Source: JBPEXY01 sp052031065 (GTDB lineage Bacteria; Pseudomonadota; Gammaproteobacteria; Immundisolibacterales; Immundisolibacteraceae). Taken from it: a DNA stretch of 35,140 nt. The stretch is from assembly GCA_052031065.1 (NCBI GenBank), contig JBPEXY010000136.1, positions 1 through 35,140 on the forward strand, in the 5' to 3' direction. The notes beneath the pieces are model-generated. The model was not told the origin of the DNA, searched no databases, and worked only from the letters and a program-made list of their open reading frames with translations. This document shows positions 17,715 through 26,099 of this stretch, one piece after another; the first letter of the stretch is position 1; every line of letters begins with the position of its first letter. A program made the translations under genes and the position numbers.

Positions 17715-18197
17715 ATGCCCTCATTCGATGCGGTATCACAAGTAGACCTGCACGAACTGACCAACGCAGTCGACCAGGCTAATCGGGAAATCGGCAATCG
17801 CTTTGATTTTAAAGGGACCAACGCACGGGTAGAGCAGGATGGCAATCAACTGACCCTGTCCGCACCCAACGAATTTCAGGTTGACCAGGTGCTCGACCTC
17901 CTGCGCGGCACCCTCGCCAAACGTAAAATAGATCTGAAGGCGATGGAGACGGGCGTCCGCGAATCGAATGTCGCCGAGTGCCGGCAGAACGTGACTATTC
18001 GCGAAGGAGTCGATCAGGCACTGGCGAAAAAAATCGTCACCCAGCTGAAATCGAGCAAACTGAAAGTACAGGCTGCTATTCAGGGCGACCAGGTGAGGGT
18101 AACCGGAAAAAAACGCGACGATCTGCAGGCCGCTATCGCGCTGCTGCGAGAAGCCGATCTGGAAATGCCACTGCAATTCATCAACTTTCGCGACTAG
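17715..18197 (+). CDS. YajQ family nucleotide-binding protein
   Basis: A 160-residue cytoplasmic protein of the YajQ family (some members bind cyclic di-GMP and act as transcription co-factors). Family hallmarks are MPSFDAVSQVDLHELTNAVD at the start, IGNRFDFKGT, the central KIVTQLKSSKLKVQAAIQGD and the terminal EMPLQFINFRD. The full family length is reached from ATG 17715, with GGGAG about ten bases upstream; the frame is open further up to 17667 but without family similarity. The neighbours give no functional hint. Whether this member binds nucleotides is not shown by sequence alone. Confidence 0.95.
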   Translation: MPSFDAVSQVDLHELTNAVDQANREIGNRFDFKGTNARVEQDGNQLTLSAPNEFQVDQVLDLLRGTLAKRKIDLKAMETGVRESNVAECRQNVTIREGVDQALAKKIVTQLKSSKLKVQAAIQGDQVRVTGKKRDDLQAAIALLREADLEMPLQFINFRD

Positions 18198-18267
18198 ATG
18201 CCACGAACCACAATATAAATTGACTGAATGGGACTCGCTGAAGTCCATCGAAAATCAGGAGGATCAA

Positions 18268-19206
18268 ATGACCAGCCCCCACCAAATCGATTACGACAAC
18301 CTGCCTGCAGCACGCGCTAATGACTCCGTCGCGGCCCGCAATGGTGTCAGCTTCTGCGAAAGAGACTTTCTGACCCAGGCGAAAATCCCACCACTTCATA
18401 AAGTGCTGCCACCCGCGTTGATAATGCCGGATCAGGGATTAATCGACTTCAGCAAGGAGCTCGGCGTTGCATGGCCGGCCACCATGCCCGATCTGTTAGC
18501 GGGGAACGTCATGGTTGCCGCGGGCGATACGACACGGATCGGCGATGGTGCCGGCGGGGTGATATTGCTGATTCTCGCGGGTGGTGGAACGCTCCAATCG
18601 GACCAGGAGCAGGTAGAACTGCGCGCCGGGGATATCGCCTGCCTGCCGGGCAATCAGGGCATAACGGTCAGCGGCGGAAGCGCTGGTCTGCACTATTTTT
18701 TCGTCGATGACTCGCCGCTGCTGAGCTACCTCGGCTGGGAAGTAAAAACCACCGACCGCACCCGTTTTACCCACTATCCGGCAGAAGTATTAAAAGCCAG
18801 ACTGGACGAGTATGAAGCCGCCGGCATAGATGCTTCAGGCGTTTTCCTGTCGCATCAGGGTCTACCGGACGAAAAACTGGCGACCCCGCATCTGTTCGCC
18901 CACCTGAACCGACTGATGCCGGGCGCAAGAAACACCGTGCACGCCCACGCCGCGCCGGCGCTCACCTACGTCATTCACGGCGGCAACAACTGCTATTCGC
19001 TGCTTGGCGAACCGCTGGTCAATGGGGAAATCGAGAACCCGGCTCGGGTCGACTGGGTCGACGGCCAGCTGTCGATTACGCCCCCAAATCTCTGGCATGG
19101 CCACTTTAACGATGGTGACGAGCCAATTCTCTCGCTGGTAATCCAGCCTGCCGGCCTCTACTACAACGATCGGACAATGAATTTCCAGTTTGCCGACCAA
19201 CAATAG
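18268..19206 (+). CDS. Bicupin protein, gentisate 1,2-dioxygenase-like
   Basis: A 313-residue two-cupin protein. The C-terminal cupin keeps a metal site: H225 and H227 in VHAHAAPALTYVIHGG and a later His in TPPNLWHGHF (H277). The N-terminal cupin (about 80-145; GVILLILAGGGTLQSDQEQV, DIACLPG) lacks metal histidines. This arrangement is shared with gentisate dioxygenase-like proteins, but ring cleavage is not established because similar proteins act as isomerases, sensors or accessory factors. The ATG at 18268 has a near-perfect AGGAGG ribosome site; a longer reading from 18220 is unnecessary. It lies 12 bp before the Rieske oxygenase gene and is almost certainly co-transcribed with it. Confidence 0.8.
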   Translation: MTSPHQIDYDNLPAARANDSVAARNGVSFCERDFLTQAKIPPLHKVLPPALIMPDQGLIDFSKELGVAWPATMPDLLAGNVMVAAGDTTRIGDGAGGVILLILAGGGTLQSDQEQVELRAGDIACLPGNQGITVSGGSAGLHYFFVDDSPLLSYLGWEVKTTDRTRFTHYPAEVLKARLDEYEAAGIDASGVFLSHQGLPDEKLATPHLFAHLNRLMPGARNTVHAHAAPALTYVIHGGNNCYSLLGEPLVNGEIENPARVDWVDGQLSITPPNLWHGHFNDGDEPILSLVIQPAGLYYNDRTMNFQFADQQ

Positions 19207-19218
19207 GAAACCAAAGCG

Positions 19219-20472
19219 ATGAACGCACCCCAGCCGCTGCCGAAAATAGACCTTACCTGGCCAGAAGAGGGCTACACCAGAGTTCCCTACCAGGTCTACA
19301 TGGACCCGGCAATCTACGCTCGGGAACAGGAACGGATCTTTCGCGGATCAACCTGGAGTTATGTGGCGCTCACCGTAGAACTTCCCAATCCAGGCGATTA
19401 CAAAACCACTCAGATCGGCGATACGCCGGTAATTGTCACCCACGGGCTGGATGGTGAGTATCACGCCATGGTGAATCGCTGCGCTCACCGCGGAGCGCTG
19501 GTGTGCCGGGATAATTTTGGTCATGCGGATACGCTGACCTGCGTCTATCATCAGTGGGCGTTTGACACTTCTGGCGACCTGATCGGCGTACCGTTTCGGC
19601 GCGGACTGGCTGGCAAGGGCGGCTATCCGAAAGATTTCGATATGAAAGAACACGGCCTGCAGAAGTTGAAGGTGGAAGTGTTTGGCGACTGCATCTTCGC
19701 CAGCTTCGATCTGCAGATGCCGAGCGTGGAGGCCTACTTCGGGCCGGAAATGAGCGATTACCATCGGCGCATGTTCAACCGCCCGGTTGAGCTGTTGGGC
19801 TATCACCGTCAATTTATCCACAGCAACTGGAAACTCTACGCGGATAACACTCACGACCCCTACCATGCCAGCCTGCTGCACCTGTTCCACACCACTTTCG
19901 GCCTCTATCGGGCGTCGCAGATCTGTGGCACCGAGCTCGATGAAACCGGCATGCACAACTGTATCCACTCGAAAGCCGGTACCGACGAGGGTCGGCTCGA
20001 CGACTACAAATCACCAGATATTCGCACCTACCAGGAAGGCTATACGCTGGCCGATCCCTCGGTACTGGCCGGCTGGCCCGAGTATGACGACGGCGACACG
20101 CTCTGTATTCACGTCATCTTTCCCAATCTGGTGGCACAGCAGATCGCCAACACCCTCGCCACCCGGCAGATCATCACCCACGGGCCAGATCAATTCGAGC
20201 TGATCTGGACCTATTTCGGCTACGCCGACGACACTCCAGAACAGCGGGCGATGAGGATCAAACAGATCAACCTGATTGGCCCGGCTGGTCTGATCTCCAT
20301 GGAAGATGGCGATGTTTGCGAAATCGTGCAGGATGCGATCGTGCGCGATGGCGACAAGGCATCGGTGGTGCTCATGGGCGGCGACGGCATTGAACGCCAG
20401 GGCGATACCACCCTCACTGAATCGGGTATGCGCGGATTCTGGAACGGTTATCGCAAAATCATGGGTTTCTGA
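19219..20472 (+). CDS. Rieske-type ring-hydroxylating oxygenase, alpha subunit
   Basis: A 417-residue non-haem iron oxygenase subunit. The Rieske 2Fe-2S ligands are C88, H90, C108 and H111. The mononuclear iron and bridging residues fall in NTHDPYHASLLH as D213, H216 and H221, with the same spacing as in naphthalene dioxygenase. General resemblance is to the AndAc/salicylate-5-hydroxylase branch of alpha subunits. No small (beta) subunit, ferredoxin or reductase gene lies beside it, so it is either an alpha-only enzyme or borrows electron carriers encoded elsewhere. AGGAAA precedes the ATG. Pairing with a gentisate-dioxygenase-like bicupin suggests sequential oxidation of one aromatic or related compound; the substrate is unknown. 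Confidence 0.88.
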   Translation: MNAPQPLPKIDLTWPEEGYTRVPYQVYMDPAIYAREQERIFRGSTWSYVALTVELPNPGDYKTTQIGDTPVIVTHGLDGEYHAMVNRCAHRGALVCRDNFGHADTLTCVYHQWAFDTSGDLIGVPFRRGLAGKGGYPKDFDMKEHGLQKLKVEVFGDCIFASFDLQMPSVEAYFGPEMSDYHRRMFNRPVELLGYHRQFIHSNWKLYADNTHDPYHASLLHLFHTTFGLYRASQICGTELDETGMHNCIHSKAGTDEGRLDDYKSPDIRTYQEGYTLADPSVLAGWPEYDDGDTLCIHVIFPNLVAQQIANTLATRQIITHGPDQFELIWTYFGYADDTPEQRAMRIKQINLIGPAGLISMEDGDVCEIVQDAIVRDGDKASVVLMGGDGIERQGDTTLTESGMRGFWNGYRKIMGF

Positions 20473-20538
20473 TCAGGCTACTATTCAACTAGCTAGGATT
20501 GGGCTGGTCGCGGACCAATCGCGAACAGGAGGGGTAAT

Positions 20539-20652
20539 ATGCCGCCACCTGAGTACCCGTTTCAGAGCACCCCTTTCAATGCGGCTCTGACGCCCCTTTT
20601 GATAACTCCTGTTCAAGCTGCTCCCATAATAGCGACCAGAGCGGCTGGTTAA
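20539..20652 (+). CDS. Possible small ORF (37 aa) with a strong ribosome site
   Basis: AGGAGG lies seven bases before ATG 20539 in the gap after the Rieske gene; the frame runs 37 codons to TAA at 20650-20652 and overlaps the 3' end of the opposite-strand hydrolase. The peptide begins MPPPEYPFQSTPFNAALTPL and has no recognisable domain. It could be the start of a truncated gene or chance. Confidence 0.2.
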   Translation: MPPPEYPFQSTPFNAALTPLLITPVQAAPIIATRAAG

Positions 20653-21580
20653 TGACGTCGCTCTCCAGTAACAGTTCGTGCAGGGCCCCAGGTATCGACA
20701 CCACCGTGCCGTTGGTTAGGCGGGCATCCAGCGCGTAAATAGCCCGATTGTCGACCACCTGATCCGCGCCAGCGACAAACTGGGTCACCGGCACTCTTAT
20801 TCGAGCAATGCCATCACTGCGGTTTAAAACAACAATAGACCTGAACGCCGCCTGTAACCAGGCGAAGCTTGGCGACCCCAACTGCAGTTCGGGATGTTGC
20901 TGCAAACAGTGGCGCTGTCGCTCCACCTCCTCAACGTCAGAAGTGAGTTCGGATAATGAAGCGTCGCGAAAGGCTTCTGGATCATAACGGCCACCTCCAA
21001 AAACATACCGTTTCGCAAAACCGCAACGACAGGCCAGATAACTCACCGCACGGGCAAACCAGCGTGGATAAGGGTCGGTCACCAGATCAGCAAGGGTCGC
21101 CGTTAACCAGACCTGTCTGAACGTTTCGCCGTCCGGGTGACGCTCGGCGAGCCACCGTAACACCAGATGCCCACCCATTGAATGGGCCAGAATAAAGCGA
21201 GCGGGGGTAGAGAACAGATCGGCACTGATCACTGCCTGAAGATCATCAAGATAATCATCGAAACCAGGGACGTAACCTGCCTGGGAATTATCGATTAAAC
21301 GGCTGGAGCCGCCCTGCCCTCGCCAGTCAAAACTGACTACCTCCAGGTTTCGCTGCAGCAGCCGGGCAACGACCGGCAGGTATTTTTCCAGAAATCCGGC
21401 CCGCCCCTGTACCAGCAGAATCGAAGCTCTGGGCTGAGTTGGCCGCCAGCACACGGCCCGAATCTCCAATGGTTTACCAATGAACTCATGGTGGCCCGAC
21501 TTAACAGGCAGGAAGCGTTGTTCCGAAGAGTAGGTGATACCCCGTAGCGGACTATCACAATCATTGGACGAAGCTATCAT
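20576..21580 (-). CDS. Alpha/beta hydrolase, lysophospholipase (PldB)-like
   Basis: A 334-residue serine hydrolase without a signal peptide. The nucleophile elbow is AHSMGG, preceded by the oxyanion region LLVQGRAGFLEKY and the family FDWRGQGGS motif; the acid is likely Asp in VAGADQVVDN and the base His in PGALHELLLE. This combination is typical of PldB/monoglyceride-lipase-like enzymes that hydrolyse lysophospholipids or monoacylglycerols. The ATG at 21580 is 35 bp downstream of the PEGA lipoprotein gene on the same strand, so it is the third gene of that operon. A hairpin, TCAGAGC/GCTCTGA at 20562-20590, spans its stop codon. Confidence 0.85.
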   Translation of the reverse strand: MIASSNDCDSPLRGITYSSEQRFLPVKSGHHEFIGKPLEIRAVCWRPTQPRASILLVQGRAGFLEKYLPVVARLLQRNLEVVSFDWRGQGGSSRLIDNSQAGYVPGFDDYLDDLQAVISADLFSTPARFILAHSMGGHLVLRWLAERHPDGETFRQVWLTATLADLVTDPYPRWFARAVSYLACRCGFAKRYVFGGGRYDPEAFRDASLSELTSDVEEVERQRHCLQQHPELQLGSPSFAWLQAAFRSIVVLNRSDGIARIRVPVTQFVAGADQVVDNRAIYALDARLTNGTVVSIPGALHELLLESDVINQPLWSLLWEQLEQELSKGASEPH

Positions 21581-21615
21581 GACCCGCCAGGGAAGAACTC
21601 CCGTCCTCCTAGAGT

Positions 21616-23412
21616 TTACTGGATAGCCTTTGAGAACCCATCACGGCGTAAGAAATGATCGCTGTTAAATGAGCGTTGCCCACTGCCCACCAGATAAGAG
21701 AGCTCCAACTGACGCTGACCAGGTACGTTGTCGATTGAATAATCCACCAGCCAGATACGCTGATACTGCCCTGGCCGGATATGGGGACCAATTTCAAACA
21801 TCGGCTTGAGCTGGGCCGAACCACCGACCTTTAAAGGTTGTAACCACTTCTGACGCCAACCTCGAATATCAGGACCGGCGCTTAACTGTAAGATGCCATT
21901 GATGTATTGAGTCGGAACAGGGTTGAAAATCTGTTTGTCTCCAACACTCAACGTTGCCGGCGAACCGACACCTTCAAAATCGGGGCTGCTGGCTGCTGTC
22001 ACCAACAGCCGTCCGGAAGCCATCGGCCGCCAGGTGACTTCCAGCTGCTCACTCGCCACTGGCAAGCGAAACCTTGTCAATCCAGACTCTCGCAGATCTG
22101 GTTCATATCCAGCGACAGTAAGATCACCATCCGCAGCGAGAATAATGACCTGCCCATCCTGCGCCATTTTAGAAATCTTAAGCTGTTCTTCGGACAGCTG
22201 CGGGGCGGTCAGATTCAATAGCGGATAGCCTCCACGCAAACCGTAAAAACGAAACAGTAACGCCTTAAACTGATCAAGCCTTGCAGCTGAAATCTGTAGC
22301 CCCTGGCGCCGCGGGCTAATCCCCATATGCTTTAGCTGAGAAATCATCTGCGCTTCACTATGGCTTTGACTCTTGTACAGTGCACCGACAGAGTCCCCCT
22401 GGCGGTAAAGCTTCAGGCCATCACCATTGCGGAGCCAACGGTTCAAGAGGGAAACAAACCAGTAATCCCTGAGGTTTGCCTCAAGTTCGGCCGATAACTC
22501 AATGGCTGCGACCAGAGAGTCACTGTCCCCCAGTACTGAGTCGTGCTCCGACCCGTTGGCGGCAACCCCATTGCTGCTTACACCAGACGGTTCCAGATCG
22601 AGTTGATTTTCACCTCGCCTGACCACTTCACTCCACGTCGCTTTGCGCTGGGTTAAAGTAAGCTCCAGCGGATAACGCTTGCCTTTCTCCAGTTCAAGTT
22701 TCATGGAGGCTGATAAACGTGTGAAGTCCTCAGCGATCAGTTCCGCCACCAGTTCATGGTCGCCAGATGGAATATCGTTAAGAATCAAAGGCGAGTGGCC
22801 TATTAGCGTGCCATCAAGACGGAGAAGCGCTCCTGACGGAGTCGTATTGATCTCCAGAATTGCCGTCGACTCTACAGCATCAAGTTGATAACTTAATGAG
22901 CGCTGCTCTCCTGGAAGCAGGGAGACCGGAACAGACAGGGCTTGATAGCCATCAAGCTCCAGCTCGACCTGGTGTGCTACCGAGTCAACCTCAAGCAACA
23001 CCGGAGTCGTGCCCACCGTCTCGCCATCAAGTTTTAGCACCGCACCGGCGGGGTCACTGGTGACCGAGAGACGAGCAAAGCCGTTGCCCAGTGGCACGAT
23101 TACCGTTGAAGGCAGACTCGGCTCTACGTTTATAAGTAAGGCCCCATCGCGATATCCGGTAAGTTCAGCCTCGAGCTGATAACGACCTTGATAAAACTCC
23201 AACGTTTCACCATGGGTAACCTGCTTGCCGTTCTCAACTACTCGAATGGATCCACCCGGAGGATCGGTAAACAGCTTGACGCGCTTTACCAAACTGGCTT
23301 CAGGAGCTGATTTCTTTGATGATGAAAACGGTCCCTGCTTCTGCGTCGTAAACGGCTGACAGGCCGCCACCACAAGCACTATCGGTAGCCATTTTAAAGC
23401 TCTAACTCTCAT
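21616..23412 (-). CDS. PEGA-domain outer-membrane-type lipoprotein
   Basis: A 598-residue exported lipoprotein. The lipobox VVAAC ends at Cys18, followed by Gln, so outer-membrane sorting is expected. Three PEGA repeats follow: about 45-115 (TDPPGGSIRVVENGKQV), 118-185 (SDPAGAVLKLDGETVGTTP) and 190-260 (TTPSGALLRLDGTLIGHSP). A polar linker (about 280-310) leads to a 280-residue C-terminal region I do not recognise, with beta-type character and segments such as LRDYWFVSLLNRWLRNGDGL. PEGA domains are surface or peptidoglycan-proximal beta modules. The gene starts 34 bp after the FHA-propeller gene, so both are probably made together and act in one envelope complex. Confidence 0.85.
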   Translation of the reverse strand: MRVRALKWLPIVLVVAACQPFTTQKQGPFSSSKKSAPEASLVKRVKLFTDPPGGSIRVVENGKQVTHGETLEFYQGRYQLEAELTGYRDGALLINVEPSLPSTVIVPLGNGFARLSVTSDPAGAVLKLDGETVGTTPVLLEVDSVAHQVELELDGYQALSVPVSLLPGEQRSLSYQLDAVESTAILEINTTPSGALLRLDGTLIGHSPLILNDIPSGDHELVAELIAEDFTRLSASMKLELEKGKRYPLELTLTQRKATWSEVVRRGENQLDLEPSGVSSNGVAANGSEHDSVLGDSDSLVAAIELSAELEANLRDYWFVSLLNRWLRNGDGLKLYRQGDSVGALYKSQSHSEAQMISQLKHMGISPRRQGLQISAARLDQFKALLFRFYGLRGGYPLLNLTAPQLSEEQLKISKMAQDGQVIILAADGDLTVAGYEPDLRESGLTRFRLPVASEQLEVTWRPMASGRLLVTAASSPDFEGVGSPATLSVGDKQIFNPVPTQYINGILQLSAGPDIRGWRQKWLQPLKVGGSAQLKPMFEIGPHIRPGQYQRIWLVDYSIDNVPGQRQLELSYLVGSGQRSFNSDHFLRRDGFSKAIQ

Positions 23413-23446
23413 TGAGGACCGCCTGGTAGGTACGAGATATTGTGAA

Positions 23447-25861
23447 TCAGTACCGAGTTCCTGATGGAATAGCCCAGGGAACCGCTCCCGTCGGCAGAGA
23501 ACGATTAAGAGTATGAGCGCTGATTACACCACCTCGGTCAGCGACAAGAACTTCTACCAGCTGATCATTGTTAACGTCACCAAGCGTGGGGGAGACAAGA
23601 ATTCCAGTATCAGACACAGCAGCCTGGAGCACCTGAACGCCGGAAGCAGCGTCAAGCACAAACAAATTTCCCTGATGATCCGTCAGCACCAGATCACTAA
23701 CACCATCGTTGGTAACATCAAATAACGCAGGCGGTGCGGTAATGGTGGTACTCAGGTCACGCTGCCAGCGCGGGCTACCCTCTTCACTCGCTAAAGACGT
23801 CACAACACCCTGGTCTGATATCACCACAACGTGGCGAGACCCATTGTCCTGCTGCACAACAACTGGCGGTGCATGATAGGGCGCATGCAGACCGTATCGC
23901 CAGTTGATCAAGCCACTGCTGGCGGAAATTCCATAAACCCCAGACGATTCAGAAACCAGAACGACCACGGACTCATCGCCGACCACCGCCACCGCGGCAG
24001 AAAGCTCGCCTTCCGGCAACTCCCTGGTCCATTTCGGTTCCACGTTTTGATAGCTGACATCGAAAGCCCACACCACGGCCAGATCACTACTTACAATAAG
24101 TTCCTGGGCATTATCCCCATCCAGATCAACAAGCAACGGGGCTTTCTCCACTCCCAAGAGTCCGTGGGAGGCCGTGGTCCACAACTCTCGGCCAGTCGCT
24201 GCCTCCAACGCCACAACCCCCTTACCACGACTGGAAAATACAATCTCGTCGACGCCATCACCATCCAGATCCACCAACTCTGGACGTTCCCTTATCAGAC
24301 CATAACCACGTTCAGAACCGGTCTTCCAGATCACCTGCGCCTTGCCATTAATAGCGTAGATCACCCCATCGGCACTGGCCACAACCAGGTCATCAATAGC
24401 GTCGCCAGTCAGGTCTGTCGCAACAGGAGCCGCCACTATCCTCCCCGTCACTGGCATGTCAAAGATTCGCTTGCCCTCCTCGCCGTCAAGCACCAATAGA
24501 TGACCAGCTCCATCAGCCGTTGCGATGTCAAGATAGCGATCACCATTGACATCCGCGACAGTAGAAGCCGTTGGGTAACTGCGCTGCGCCGGTAATTGCC
24601 GCTCCCAAAGCATTGAAATCGTCAAGGCTTCAGTTATCGGTTCAGGCACTTCCGCAATTTTTCCGCCGAGTGAAAACAGATAAGTAATCCCCGATACCAG
24701 GGCAATAACAGCCACTGCCAGCCCACTGTAAAGGTGCGTCCGGGTAAACTCGCGAGGACGCTCCAAGGCGTTTGTTTTAACCGTCGCATTGGGGTCAAAA
24801 CCGCCGGAAGCGACCTTGCTGCTTTCGGCTTCTGGACGCTGAGATTCGGGAACAATAAACGCAAGCTTAATATTACCGATACGAATGCGATCAGCATGAT
24901 GGAGCTGTCCACCCATCACCATCTCGCCGTTGATCGATGTACCGTTGGTAGTCTCGCAATCCTCGATTTTCCAGCCGCCATCACTGGTCCGGATGAGATT
25001 GGCGTGGTGCCGGGAAACGCTGGAATCCTCCAACACGATATCGTTTTCACCAGTACGCCCGACCGTATAGTGAGCCTTGGAAAGGTGCACCTTTTCCCCC
25101 GCCCGCTCGCCAGTCCTGATTAGCAAATAAGGCTTGTCACCAGACTCCGCAACGATCGGGAAATTTCTGGCAACTGTGTTTTCCTGCTCGTTTTCAGGCC
25201 CTTCGACAAGAAACTTTATCAAATCAACCGTGATGTAATCGCCCGCGCGAACAACTGCAGTAGTTACCGTTTCCCCATTGACCTGGCATCCATTGGTGGA
25301 ACCAAGATCGCGTATGTATAGTTGGGAATTGAGCACCTCCACCTCACAGTGGCGGCGGGATACCTGCGGGGTATTAAGGACCAGATCACAGTTAGGATCC
25401 CTACCAATAACCACCTTCCCTGCGAGGGGAAACCTCAACCCCTGAACCGACTCATTGATTCCGCGCAGACTCCAGGCTGAGGAGCCATCATTAGCTGCCG
25501 CAAGCACCGACTCCAGCTCTGCATCCGGTGCACGGTCAACTTTGTGCAGATCAGCTACGTCAAATTTTTCCGTCACCAGCATCGGATCGACAACCTCTAT
25601 CTGTATCGACTCCAGACTCAGCACGTCGCCAACGCCAATCTCTTCTCTTCCCGTAAACCGTTGACCATTACGCAAACAAGCATCACCAATCAGGTCAATG
25701 GCGATTACCTGGCCATCATGCCGGTAAAACTCCATCTGAAAACCAGCAATACCGTCCTCCGGTAATACAACATCGTTCCCGGGGTCGGAACCCAGGGTGA
25801 TCCGGGGTCGGTCGATCGGTACCGCTGAGTAACTTCTATTGATAAACCTCAGTTCCAGCAT
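23447..25861 (-). CDS. Triple-FHA transmembrane protein with C-terminal FG-GAP/VCBS-type beta-propeller
   Basis: An 804-residue protein with no N-terminal signal. Three FHA domains are in the cytoplasmic part: a degenerate one (about 20-85; LGSDPGND), a canonical one (150-210; IGRDPNCDL, SRRHCEVE, STNGCQVNGE) and another canonical one (265-330; VGRTGENDI, SRHHANL, TTNGTSINGE). FHA domains bind phosphothreonine peptides. A single membrane helix follows at about 378-398. The rest (405-804) is a propeller-like region with Asp-rich repeats of FG-GAP type: DVNGDRYLDIA, DLTGDAIDDLV, DLDGDGVDEIV, DLDGDNAQELIV, DVTNDGVSDLV and DVNNDQLVEVLV, mixed with PQQ-like blades. By topology it should be extracytoplasmic. 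ATG 25861 has GGAG seven to eight bases upstream. It is first in an operon with the PEGA lipoprotein and a hydrolase. No kinase or phosphatase gene is in the window. Confidence 0.9.
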   Translation of the reverse strand: MLELRFINRSYSAVPIDRPRITLGSDPGNDVVLPEDGIAGFQMEFYRHDGQVIAIDLIGDACLRNGQRFTGREEIGVGDVLSLESIQIEVVDPMLVTEKFDVADLHKVDRAPDAELESVLAAANDGSSAWSLRGINESVQGLRFPLAGKVVIGRDPNCDLVLNTPQVSRRHCEVEVLNSQLYIRDLGSTNGCQVNGETVTTAVVRAGDYITVDLIKFLVEGPENEQENTVARNFPIVAESGDKPYLLIRTGERAGEKVHLSKAHYTVGRTGENDIVLEDSSVSRHHANLIRTSDGGWKIEDCETTNGTSINGEMVMGGQLHHADRIRIGNIKLAFIVPESQRPEAESSKVASGGFDPNATVKTNALERPREFTRTHLYSGLAVAVIALVSGITYLFSLGGKIAEVPEPITEALTISMLWERQLPAQRSYPTASTVADVNGDRYLDIATADGAGHLLVLDGEEGKRIFDMPVTGRIVAAPVATDLTGDAIDDLVVASADGVIYAINGKAQVIWKTGSERGYGLIRERPELVDLDGDGVDEIVFSSRGKGVVALEAATGRELWTTASHGLLGVEKAPLLVDLDGDNAQELIVSSDLAVVWAFDVSYQNVEPKWTRELPEGELSAAVAVVGDESVVVLVSESSGVYGISASSGLINWRYGLHAPYHAPPVVVQQDNGSRHVVVISDQGVVTSLASEEGSPRWQRDLSTTITAPPALFDVTNDGVSDLVLTDHQGNLFVLDAASGVQVLQAAVSDTGILVSPTLGDVNNDQLVEVLVADRGGVISAHTLNRSLPTGAVPWAIPSGTRY

Positions 25862-26099
25862 TAACCGCTCCCCGCCTGTTTTTCAAAAAAGCCATGACAT
25901 TGATGGCCTGGCGACCAGAATCTAACCTTTTCGGACAATTATTAACTGCGCTAGGTGCAGATTATCGCAAAACCTCATCAAACCGGTAACAGCAGGAGAC
26001 ATTCAAAGGACTTACAGTGTGATATAGCTCATTCGGCGAAGGTCGCGCCCCTTAGGTATACTTGCAAAACTCCACACCCCTACCACGCAAACGCACCCG

